A stretch of DNA of 64,000 bases, taken from contig NZ_CP108508.1 in NCBI RefSeq assembly GCF_035917275.1, positions 4,650,001 to 4,714,000 on the forward strand, read 5' to 3'. Numbering within the stretch: position 1 is the first letter of the stretch; the number at the start of each line of letters is the position of its first letter. This document shows, in pieces, positions 42,601 to 49,723 of this stretch. A model generated the notes under the pieces. That model did not search any database, was not told the origin of the DNA, and was given only the letters and a program-made list of their open reading frames with translations. This stretch comes from Streptomyces sp. NBC_01237. Its GTDB lineage: Bacteria > Actinomycetota > Actinomycetes > Streptomycetales > Streptomycetaceae. Position numbers and translations under genes: made by a program.

Positions 42601-43675
42601 GGGTCTCCTCGACGTCCTTCTTCGTGCCGTCGTAGACCTTCTGGAGCTTCGCCGTGACCTCGGCGCGCTTCTTCTCGTCCTTGGTCTTCGTGTCCCCCTT
42701 GCCGCCGTCGACCTGCTTCCCCGCCGATGCCCGGGTCGCGGTCAGCGCGGTCATGGCCTGGGCGCCGGAGGCAGCCGCGTTCTGCTTCGCCGTGGAAAGC
42801 TGCTGGTTCTCCGCCGCCTGGCCCTTCGCCGGGGCCGCCGCAGAGTCCGTTTCGGCGGTCTTCTTCGCGGAGAGGGCATCGTTGAACTCCGGCTCGTTGC
42901 TCTTGGCGAGCTGTTCCTCGGTGACCTCGGCGTCCGCCATCGCCTGGTCGTTCTGCGCCGGGCCCTCCGAGAAGTCCGTCACCGCCGCGGGCTGCTTCGC
43001 CGGGACCGCGTCCGCCGCGGACGGGGCGCCCGGGTTCGCCGGGGGCTGGTCCGGGGTGAGGGGGGTGACCTCTTTGTCCTTGGCGGCCGAGGTGTCCGGC
43101 GGGGCCTTCGTCGCCGTGTCGATGTCCTTGGCCGAGGACTCCTTGCCGTCCGTGACCTTCCCGTCGACCTCGTCCTTGACCTTGTCGGCCTTCCCGGACT
43201 TGGAGAACTTGTCGGCCTCGTCGAGGTTCTTCGGCGCCTGCGCGTCGATCGCCTTGTTCACCGCGTCGACGAACGCCTTCTTGTCGAACTCGCCCGGCTT
43301 CGCGGCATTCATCTTCTCCGCGTTCGCCGTCTTGCCCTGGGCCTCCTTGTCGTCCGGCGGCGCGACGGCCGCGTCCTGCGACGCCTTCGACTCCGCAGCC
43401 GCGGGCGCGTGAACAGCGATCCGGGTCCGCTTCGCCGCCACGTCCGCCTTCACCGCCCGGAAACCCGGGGCCTGCGCGGGGGAAGGCTTCACCGGTTCCG
43501 TGTAGCGCTGAGCGACCAGACGGGAGACCGCCGCGTTCCCCGCCGACCGTTGCAGGTGCCGTAGCCGCTGGAGCGAGTGGCGGTCCGGGGAGGGCAGGGA
43601 GGGAACAGGAGCCGGGTGCGGGGTCTCGGTGCGGGGCGCTGCGGTGGGGGCCGTCTTCTCCGGAACCGCCTTCAT
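39698..43675 (-). CDS. Chimeric eCIS/polymorphic toxin, C-terminal deaminase-like
   Basis: 1325 residues. The N-terminal part has LQRLRHLQRSAGNAAVSRLV, a disordered Ala/Lys/Asp stretch (60-370), then a long coiled coil and hydrophobic helices (about 370-800) of high GC. The C-terminal 510 residues are AT-rich and end in a deaminase-like domain: HAEEGV (His1039, Glu1041) and PCINC (Cys1079, Cys1082). That is the zinc site of the cytidine-deaminase fold, used by bacterial toxins to modify nucleic acids. ATG 43675 follows GGAGGG. One TTA codon is at 39962-39964. The exact substrate is unknown. Confidence 0.82.
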   Translation of the reverse strand: MKAVPEKTAPTAAPRTETPHPAPVPSLPSPDRHSLQRLRHLQRSAGNAAVSRLVAQRYTEPVKPSPAQAPGFRAVKADVAAKRTRIAVHAPAAAESKASQDAAVAPPDDKEAQGKTANAEKMNAAKPGEFDKKAFVDAVNKAIDAQAPKNLDEADKFSKSGKADKVKDEVDGKVTDGKESSAKDIDTATKAPPDTSAAKDKEVTPLTPDQPPANPGAPSAADAVPAKQPAAVTDFSEGPAQNDQAMADAEVTEEQLAKSNEPEFNDALSAKKTAETDSAAAPAKGQAAENQQLSTAKQNAAASGAQAMTALTATRASAGKQVDGGKGDTKTKDEKKRAEVTAKLQKVYDGTKKDVEETLSGLDKKVDTAFTTGEKSARDAFTADHKRRMKKYKDKRYSGWTGKARWVKDKFAGLPKEANNLYQEARKLYVSQMQTVISAVADLIGTELGRAKARIAKGRTELKAEVDKLPADLKQFGEEAAKDFAGKFDDLEATVNEKSEQLVQDLANKYTAALNKIDEEIKKLQEANKGLIDKAKDAIAGTIKTINELRKLLLDILAKAASAVMKIIKDPIGFLGNLVKAVGAGLNLFISNITEHLKTGVVSWLLGTALKAGLELPARFDLKGIIQLIGSLLGLTWDNIRARVTRKGVPDEAMTAVETSVPVAKNIAREGPAGAAKEIQAETGDLKATILQKLTSYLIPTVIIAGITWILSLLNPASAFIRAVKGIIDIVTFIVTQGAQIADFVNAVLDAVIAIANGGAAGVPKLIEAALATSVPLLIGFLASLLGIGSLANKVKSVFHAVSRPVNRAIDKIVDFIAKKGKAFWKNLKKKNDEKIKKPSTEPDKSTPTPSKKKAPKKEIGDERKKRVLNAALKDAESRIGGGIDGNSIENTLQSIMKRWRPKGLRRLWVETGGFAETPDFRLKAQVNPVGSTTRYFLNFLRKSTQAAFIADIHGDLPLPTAQQAPGGAHPIFHQRQLPYYPVQSNSHPNVSRGRPTQDTFSIGYLRYPDGGNPGGKWAGSIKSRERTNYKLHSVREAHAEEGVVNHFDDLLSTDPKVHKSIKKSTDPSLTLYVTRSPCINCASHIGNFSEKLSGINPKVKSTVHTAALYGGPQGKVTQTSSDNINDNWDAISRVTAARTPLGQQGISNIPAADLRQIVDPVTGSRLDQWFTSRGAPQITPPINAVIQEISTPPLDMRYPGQSEAQSRQSWAATREPWVNLDTGPEHMAARLGIAVLLSRGVDVEPIDASDPHVGFVIGSAHQAARNNPSGASQTRAFDPANDTGLNVQEAFDYHYIRTQMAARSSEIKALVNEVRTQLATINII

Positions 43676-43954
43676 CGCCGTCCCTCCCGCCAGCCCTCGG
43701 TTGCCCGGACGTGGTGCCTGTCAGGGTGCCGGGGGACCCCGGGGGCGGACGGAGTCTGCGGGGGCGCGGTCGGGGGCAGAGACGGCCCGTCCGGGCGGAG
43801 GTGTCGCGTTGCCTCTTAGGGCAGTCGTTGGTGCACGGCAGGGCGGCCGTGCATCCGTTCCCGGTGATCGAACGAGTGGCGAGAATTGCCGGCGTTCCCC
43901 GGTCGTGGAACGGGGCGAGCAGCACGTCGAGGAGCGCGTCAAGGAGAGGCTCAT
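43676..43954. other. Divergent promoter region of toxin and sheath operon
   Basis: 279 bp between toxin and sheath starts, without credible coding sequence. It must hold promoters for both directions. I see no palindromic operator. Confidence 0.45.
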
Positions 43955-45511
43955 ATGCCGTCGTACCTGTCCCCGGGCGTCTACGTCGAAGAGGTCGAGT
44001 CCGGATCCCGGCCGATCGAAGGGGTGGGCACCTCGGTCGCCGCCTTCGTCGGCTTCGCCCAGCGGGGACCTCTCGACGAGCCGACGCTGATCACGAACTG
44101 GAGCCAGTTCGTCAGTACCTTCGGCGACTTCGTCGACGGGACGTACCTCGCCTCCTCCGTCTACGGCTTCTTCGCCAACGGCGGCGGCATCTGTTACGTC
44201 GTGCGGATCGGTGACGGTTCCGCGCAGGGCGGCGATGGGGAGAGCGGGGAGAGCGGGGAGAGCGGCCAACTGGCCGCCGGGTCCGAAGTGCAGGTCGGCC
44301 CCTACGCCGTGCGGCCCCGGCCGGGCGTGGCCGGGGAGATCAGCGTCGAGGTGACGGACGCCGAGGGCGACGACCCTCCCTCCGACGTCTTCCAGCTCAT
44401 CGTGAAGCGCGACGGGCAGGTCGCGGAGACGTACCCCTCGGTGACGACGAAGCGCAGCAAGGAGAACGTCGCCACCCGGGTCAACGCCAAGTCCGAGCTC
44501 ATCGAGGTACGGGAGTCGGGGCGTGGCGCCGCGCCCGCCCGCCCCGAGACGCAGTCCGTCACCCTCGCGCCCGCCGCTCCCGCCGCCGGTGGTGCCGGGT
44601 CGCTGGCCCCCGAGGTGTACGTCGGTGACGCCGACCGCAGGACCGGGCTCGGCGGCCTGGAGGCGGTCGACGAGGTCACCATGATCGCGGTTCCCGACCT
44701 GATGAGCGCGTACGAACGCGGGCTGCTGGACCTGGAGTCGGTCATCGCCGTCCAGCAGGGGCTGATCTCCCACTGCGAGCTGATGGGCGACCGCGTCGCC
44801 ATCCTCGACCCGCCGCCGGGGCTCTCGCCCCAGCAGGTCAGGGGCTGGCGCACCGACCGGGCCAACTTCGACTCGAAGTACGCGACGCTCTACTACCCCT
44901 GGATCAGCGTCGCCGACCCCGCCTCGGGCCGCGCCACCCTCGTACCGCCCAGTGGGCACATCGCCGGGGTCTGGGCGCGCAATGACGATTCGCGCGGGGT
45001 GCACAAGGCTCCGGCGAACGAGGTGGTCCGGGGAGCCGTCGCGTTGCAGACGCAGCTGACCAAGGGCGAGCACGACCTGCTCAATCCCCTCGGGCTGAAC
45101 TGCATCCGCTCCTTCCCCGGGCGGGGAATCCGGGTGTGGGGTGCGCGGACGCTCGCTTCGGACCCGGCCTGGCGGTACTTGAATGTGCGGCGGCTCTTCA
45201 ACTACCTGGAGGAGTCGATCCTCGCCGGCACGCAGTGGGTCGTCTTCGAGCCGAACGACGATGCGCTGTGGGCCCGTATCCGCCGTACGGTCTCGGCGTT
45301 CCTGGTCAACGAATGGCGCAAGGGGTCGCTGTTCGGGCTGACGCCCGACGAGGCGTTCTACGTGAAGTGCGACCGCGAGACCAACCCGCCCGAGAGCATC
45401 GACGCGGGTCAGGTCATCTGCGAGATCGGTGTCGCACCGGTCAAGCCGGCCGAGTTCGTGGTGTTCCGGCTCTCCCAGCTGACCGGCGGCACCGGCGGGA
45501 TCGACGAATGA
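43955..45511 (+). CDS. eCIS contractile sheath protein
   Basis: 518 residues. The N-terminus YLSPGVYVEEVESGSRPIEG and FVGFAQRGPLDEPTLITNW are the tail-sheath family signature; the C-terminal domain has LEESILAGTQWVVFEPNDD, then RRTVSAFLVNEWRKGSLFGL. It polymerises around the tube and contracts. There is one sheath gene here (Afp has three). A 150-residue insert includes Gly/Ser/Glu repeats. ATG 43955 sits behind AAGGAGAGG. It starts the main structural operon. Confidence 0.97.
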   Translation: MPSYLSPGVYVEEVESGSRPIEGVGTSVAAFVGFAQRGPLDEPTLITNWSQFVSTFGDFVDGTYLASSVYGFFANGGGICYVVRIGDGSAQGGDGESGESGESGQLAAGSEVQVGPYAVRPRPGVAGEISVEVTDAEGDDPPSDVFQLIVKRDGQVAETYPSVTTKRSKENVATRVNAKSELIEVRESGRGAAPARPETQSVTLAPAAPAAGGAGSLAPEVYVGDADRRTGLGGLEAVDEVTMIAVPDLMSAYERGLLDLESVIAVQQGLISHCELMGDRVAILDPPPGLSPQQVRGWRTDRANFDSKYATLYYPWISVADPASGRATLVPPSGHIAGVWARNDDSRGVHKAPANEVVRGAVALQTQLTKGEHDLLNPLGLNCIRSFPGRGIRVWGARTLASDPAWRYLNVRRLFNYLEESILAGTQWVVFEPNDDALWARIRRTVSAFLVNEWRKGSLFGLTPDEAFYVKCDRETNPPESIDAGQVICEIGVAPVKPAEFVVFRLSQLTGGTGGIDE

Positions 45512-45571
45512 CCGGACCCTCGAACAGCCCGCAGCCCGGTCCGTTTCTGAGCATGGCGTAAGGAGCCCGTT

Positions 45572-46015
45572 GTGCCACTTCCCGATCTCGACAGTTCCGT
45601 CGGGTGCTCGTTCGGCCTCGAATTCGACAGCGTCCTCATCAAGCAGATCACCGAGGTCAGCGGTCTGAAGATGGAGCAGGACGTCATCGAGCTGAAGCAG
45701 AACACCGCCGACGGCAAGTACGCCCTGAAGAAGCTGCCGGGCCGGCCCAAGGCCGGTGAGGTCACCGTGACGCGCGGCCTCACGGAGGACAACAGCTTCG
45801 AGCGCTGGATCAAGGACTCGCGCTTCGGCCGGATGACGGACGCCCGCCGCAACGGCTCGGTCATCGTCTACGACTACGAGGGCATGCCGATCAAGCGCTA
45901 CAAGCTCATCAACGCCTGGCCGAAGTCCTTGGAGATCGGCACGCTCAAGGCCGGCGACACCTCGGTCCTGACGGAGAAGCTGGCGATCACCTACGAGAGC
46001 ATGGAACTCGACTGA
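45572..46015 (+). CDS. eCIS inner tube protein 1
   Basis: 147 residues, T4 gp19/Hcp-like tube fold: SFGLEFDSVLIKQITEVSGL, then GEVTVTRGLTEDNSFERWIK and VYDYEGMPIKRYKLINAWP. It stacks as hexameric rings inside the sheath. GTG 45572 follows AAGGAG. Its stop overlaps the next gene's ATG by 1 bp. Confidence 0.93.
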   Translation: MPLPDLDSSVGCSFGLEFDSVLIKQITEVSGLKMEQDVIELKQNTADGKYALKKLPGRPKAGEVTVTRGLTEDNSFERWIKDSRFGRMTDARRNGSVIVYDYEGMPIKRYKLINAWPKSLEIGTLKAGDTSVLTEKLAITYESMELD

Positions 46016-46479
46016 TGCGCCGTACGGTCCAGTTCCAGGCCCCCGGGCAGGAGCAGCAGGAAAGGACGGAGCGGGCGGAGCAGCAGGGCCGGGACCGGCA
46101 TCCCGAGCCGCTGCGGACGGAGTTCGCCTTCGAGCTGCCGCGCGGGTACGTCGACGACTCGGGCGCCGTGCACCGCGGCGGAGTCATGCGGCTCGCGACC
46201 GCCCGCGACGAACTGGTGCCGCTGCGGGACGACCGGGTCCGGGAGAACTCCGCGTACCTCTCCGTCGTCCTGATCTCCCGGGTCGTGACCCGGATCGGCA
46301 CCATCGACGACATCCACCCCGGCATCATCGAGGACCTGTTCGCCTCGGACCTGGCGTTCCTCCAGGACTTCTACCGCCGGATCAACGCCGAGGGACACAC
46401 CCGCGCCGCCGTCACCTGTCCCTCCTGCCAGGAGGAGTTCGCGGTGGATCTCGCCGGTGGCCGCCTGGGGGAATCGTGA
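46015..46479 (+). CDS. Small eCIS tail/baseplate assembly protein with CxxC
   Basis: 154 residues: a Gln/Glu-rich lead, then TEFAFELPRGYVDDSGAVHR, VSRVVTRIGTIDDIHPGI-type helical segment, and CPSCQEEFAVDL near the end. It resembles baseplate-hub assembly chaperone-like proteins found at this position in eCIS clusters. The single CxxC may bind zinc with another ligand. It is coupled at both ends by overlap. Confidence 0.75.
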   Translation: MRRTVQFQAPGQEQQERTERAEQQGRDRHPEPLRTEFAFELPRGYVDDSGAVHRGGVMRLATARDELVPLRDDRVRENSAYLSVVLISRVVTRIGTIDDIHPGIIEDLFASDLAFLQDFYRRINAEGHTRAAVTCPSCQEEFAVDLAGGRLGES

Positions 46480-46619
46480 CGTACGCGGCCGACCTGCTCT
46501 ACGAGGAGGTCGCGTACCTCGCCTATCACTTCCACTGGCCGCTCGATGACCTGCTGGACCTGGAACATCCGGAACGCCTGAAGTTCGTCGCACAGATCGC
46601 TCGCCTCAACGGGCAGTAG
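46476..46619 (+). CDS. 47-residue conserved eCIS peptide (DUF6760-like)
   Basis: Starts GTG 46476 overlapping the previous stop and ends TAG 46617-46619. It encodes TYAADLLYEEVAYLAYHFHW, then PLDDLLDLEHPERLKFVAQI: mostly helical with several aromatics. Peptides of this pattern follow the tube/chaperone gene in Streptomyces eCIS clusters (from memory). Role unknown. Confidence 0.78.
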   Translation: MTYAADLLYEEVAYLAYHFHWPLDDLLDLEHPERLKFVAQIARLNGQ

Positions 46620-46648
46620 CGGGTGGCGCGGGGGAGGACACGAGATCC

Positions 46649-48430
46649 ATGGGGCTGATGTCCTGGCTGCGCGGCGGCCGTTCCACGAGCGGGGCCGTGC
46701 CGGTGGCCGCGCAGGGCGCGCGGACTCCGGCGCCGAGGGACGACCGTGTCGATGTGCTTCGGCTGGTGCCCGTGCAGCGGACCCTCGCCGGGCAGGAACT
46801 CGTCACCGATCCCTCCGGGTTCGAGCAGTCGCTGTCCACCCGGCGGGACACCGCTCTCGGTACGCCCCTGGGCCATCTCGTCAGCCCCGACGCGCCCGCC
46901 GGACTCGTCCACGGGCTCACCGCGCCGGCGCCGGTGGGCCCGCGGCCGTCGCCCACGGCCCAGCGGTCCGTCGAGATGCCGATGCGAGTGGCGACGGTGC
47001 CGGTACAGCGTGTGTACGCGGGTGGCGCACCGGCCATGACCTCGGCCGGGGAGCGGGCGGTGGCCGGCCTTCCCGTACACCGGCTCGTCGGCGAACAACC
47101 CCTCGTACCGCAGTCGGTGATCCCGCCACCGGGCGATGCGGGGACCGCCGGGAGTGGGGCTGTTCAGCGTGGTGTGGAGCCTCCGGCAGCGGAGCCGGCC
47201 CGGCGCGCGCCCGGACTCGGGGCGCCTCTGGCCGGACTGCCGCCGACAGCTCAGCGATCGGCCGCCGCTTCCGTACCGGGGAGTGGGGGCGGGAGCGGGG
47301 GCGGCGCCGGGAGTGAGGGGGGCGCGGCGGCGGTTCCCGTGTCGCGGAGTGCGGAGGACGGCCCCGGCCTACCGGAGGTGGCGGTACCGGCGGTACCGGA
47401 CGAAGGACCCGAGCCGCCGTCCGTCGGTACGGACATGAGCGGGCCCACCGCCCCGTTGCTCGGCGACGATCCGCTCGTCGGTGCCGTGTCCGTGTCCGTG
47501 TCCGTGTCCGGTGCCGTGTCTGGCGCCGCCCCCGGTGGCTTCGGTGGTTCCGGTGGTTTCGGTGGTGAGGCTGCCGGGGCGGCGGTCCAGCGTTCCACCG
47601 GTACTCCTGGTGCCTCCGGTGATCCCGTTGCTCCTGGTCCCCCGCACTCCTTGCCCACCGCCCCGCTGCTCGGCGATCGTCCGCTGACCCTTCGCACCAC
47701 CGCCGGTCCGGAAGGGGCCGAAACGCCGATCGGACCCGTCGTGCAGCGTTCCCCGGAGGGGCCTTCCGGCGCGGTGGCCGGTGCCGGACCCCTTGGCGTA
47801 CCCGACGCCGTGCCCGTGCGCTGGACCACGGCGGGGACGGGTACGGGAGCGGGTACAGGGACGGGGACGGGCGCGGGCACGTACGCGGGAGCGCCTTCCG
47901 TGCAGCGGACCGTCGTCGCCTCCCCGGGCGCGCCCCCCACGGCGTCGCGCCTCCCGGTGCAGCGGCGGACCGGCCAACGGCCGCCGGGTGGCGGCAGCCG
48001 CAGCGCCTTTCCCACGGCCGGTGCCTTCGCCGTCGCGGCAGGGGTCGCCCAGCGCATGCCCGACGGAAGCGTCGTCTTCGGCCCCCCGTCCGCCACGTCG
48101 GCCTCGCCGCCTTCGGGCACGGCGCGACCGGTCGTCCAGCGGGACGCGGAGATCACCGAGGAGCCACCGCCACCCGACCCCGTACCGGACACGGCGACGG
48201 AACCGGAACCGGACGCGGACGCGGAACCGGACTCCGAGTCCTCCTCAGGTGACGCGGCCGGTGCTCCTGCCTCCCGCGCCGGTGGTGGTGGAGCACCGGG
48301 CCAGGCGGGTGCGCCGCCCGTGACGGACGAGCTGGTCCGTGCCCTGTACGCCCCGCTCAGCCGTCTCCTCAAGGCCGACCTCCGGCTGGAACGCGAACGC
48401 GCCGGATTCCTCATCAACACCCGCCACTGA
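46649..48430 (+). CDS. Disordered eCIS-linked protein with repeated xQR motifs
   Basis: 593 residues, mostly Gly/Ala/Pro/Thr/Ser of low complexity. It carries about eleven VQR/AQR motifs (for example PVQRTLAGQ, AVQRGVEPP, TAQRSAAAS, VVQRSPEGP, SVQRTVVAS, VVQRDAEIT) and a duplicated TAPLLGD(D/R)PL segment. The only ordered part is the C-terminal ELVRALYAPLSRLLKADLRL helix plus ERERAGFLINTRH, conserved in relatives. No tape-measure signature is present. It may be a surface or packing component; its function is unknown. Confidence 0.7.
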   Translation: MGLMSWLRGGRSTSGAVPVAAQGARTPAPRDDRVDVLRLVPVQRTLAGQELVTDPSGFEQSLSTRRDTALGTPLGHLVSPDAPAGLVHGLTAPAPVGPRPSPTAQRSVEMPMRVATVPVQRVYAGGAPAMTSAGERAVAGLPVHRLVGEQPLVPQSVIPPPGDAGTAGSGAVQRGVEPPAAEPARRAPGLGAPLAGLPPTAQRSAAASVPGSGGGSGGGAGSEGGAAAVPVSRSAEDGPGLPEVAVPAVPDEGPEPPSVGTDMSGPTAPLLGDDPLVGAVSVSVSVSGAVSGAAPGGFGGSGGFGGEAAGAAVQRSTGTPGASGDPVAPGPPHSLPTAPLLGDRPLTLRTTAGPEGAETPIGPVVQRSPEGPSGAVAGAGPLGVPDAVPVRWTTAGTGTGAGTGTGTGAGTYAGAPSVQRTVVASPGAPPTASRLPVQRRTGQRPPGGGSRSAFPTAGAFAVAAGVAQRMPDGSVVFGPPSATSASPPSGTARPVVQRDAEITEEPPPPDPVPDTATEPEPDADAEPDSESSSGDAAGAPASRAGGGGAPGQAGAPPVTDELVRALYAPLSRLLKADLRLERERAGFLINTRH

Positions 48431-48458
48431 GCACCACCCACTGAGAGAGGTACGTGTC

Positions 48459-48896
48459 ATGGCCACCGCTCAGGACAGCGACCCCGCCGTCAGCGTCTGC
48501 TTCGTCGTGACGATCGACGACATCGAGCTGGGGTCGTTCAACACATGTGACGGCCTGGGCTGCGAAGTGGTGCTCGAAACGCGGGAGGAGGGCGGCAACA
48601 ACGGTCATCTGTGGCAGCTGCCGACCCGCCTGAAGTACTCCAATGTGAAGCTCTCCCGGCCGCTCACCCGGGAGACGGAGAAGGTGGCGCGCTGGTTCGC
48701 CACGATGACGACCGGGTTCAGCCGCAAGACGGCGCACATCGAGGCGCGGACCGGGGACGGGCGCAAGGTGGCCCAGTGGGGGCTGCTGGAGGTCGTCCCC
48801 GTGCGCTGGACCGGCCCGTCGTTCACGCCCGAGTCGCCGAAGGTCGCGATGGAGACGATCGAGATCGCCCATCACGGCTATGTGATGGAGGGCTGA
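48459..48896 (+). CDS. eCIS inner tube protein 2
   Basis: 145 residues from ATG 48459. A second gp19-like protein: SVCFVVTIDDIELGSFNTCD, then LSRPLTRETEKVARWFATMT and VAMETIEIAHHGYVMEG. In Afp-like systems a second tube paralogue (Afp5) adapts tube to spike. Ten or so residues differ in the surface loops from the first copy. Confidence 0.93.
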   Translation: MATAQDSDPAVSVCFVVTIDDIELGSFNTCDGLGCEVVLETREEGGNNGHLWQLPTRLKYSNVKLSRPLTRETEKVARWFATMTTGFSRKTAHIEARTGDGRKVAQWGLLEVVPVRWTGPSFTPESPKVAMETIEIAHHGYVMEG

Positions 48897-48901
48897 GCGG
48901 C

Positions 48902-49723
48902 GTGAGCGGGGCAGGGCCCATCGCCTTCAGCGCCGCCGGTACGTCGGGGGTGGCGTCCGCCGCGAAGGGCGGCTCGGCCCGGCCCAAGCTGGAGCACGCC
49001 TACCTGGAGCTGCGGACCCCGCCGACCGGTGGCGGGCTCACCCCCGGCGGGCCGTGCGGGCGGATCGACTTCCAGTTCAACCCCAAGGAGCTGAGCCTGA
49101 CCAAGGCGGCTTCCTGGAAGCGGAGTCCGGCCAAGGGGGCGAAGAGCTCCGGGCCGCCGGAGTACCAGGGGTCGCAGCCCAGCAAGCTCACCGTCGAGAT
49201 GTTCTTCGACGCCAGTGACACCCAGGACACCCGGGTGGTGACCTCGGTGGAGCAGCTGTTCGCGTGCTGTGTGCCGACGAACGAGACCCGGCAGCAGCAG
49301 CGTTCCTCGCCGCCGTGGGTGGTCTTCCACTGGGGCGGGCTCACGGGATTTCCGGGGTACGTCAGTCAAGTGGCGGCGAAATACACGCTGTTCACGACGT
49401 CCGGGGTGCCGATCCGGGCGGTCTGCCAGGTCACGATGGAGGAGATCAGCGGGGAGACACCTGGGCAGAACCCGACCTCGGGCGCGCTGGCGGCCCGGCG
49501 CGTGCACCGGGTGGACGCCGGGGACTCGCTGCCCTCGCTGGCCCACCGGGAGTACGGGGACGCCGGTGCCTGGCGGGTGATCGCCGAGGCGAACGGCATC
49601 GACGACCCGATGCGGATCGCGCCGGGTACCCAGCTCCTGCTGCCCGCCCTCGACGAGCTGAACCGGCTCCGGGACGCGGCCGACCGGCCTCGCGGCGCCG
49701 TCGTCCGGGAGAGGCGGGGCTGA
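48902..49723 (+). CDS. eCIS LysM baseplate adaptor (Afp7-like)
   Basis: 273 residues from GTG 48902. The first 190 residues (IDFQFNPKELSLTKAASWKR, LTVEMFFDASDTQDTRVVT) are the CIS tube-adaptor fold. The C-terminal 50 are a LysM domain (HRVDAGDSLPSLAHREYGDA, then PMRIAPGTQLLLP). Such proteins link tube and baseplate. Its stop overlaps the spike ATG by 1 bp. Confidence 0.92.
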   Translation: MSGAGPIAFSAAGTSGVASAAKGGSARPKLEHAYLELRTPPTGGGLTPGGPCGRIDFQFNPKELSLTKAASWKRSPAKGAKSSGPPEYQGSQPSKLTVEMFFDASDTQDTRVVTSVEQLFACCVPTNETRQQQRSSPPWVVFHWGGLTGFPGYVSQVAAKYTLFTTSGVPIRAVCQVTMEEISGETPGQNPTSGALAARRVHRVDAGDSLPSLAHREYGDAGAWRVIAEANGIDDPMRIAPGTQLLLPALDELNRLRDAADRPRGAVVRERRG

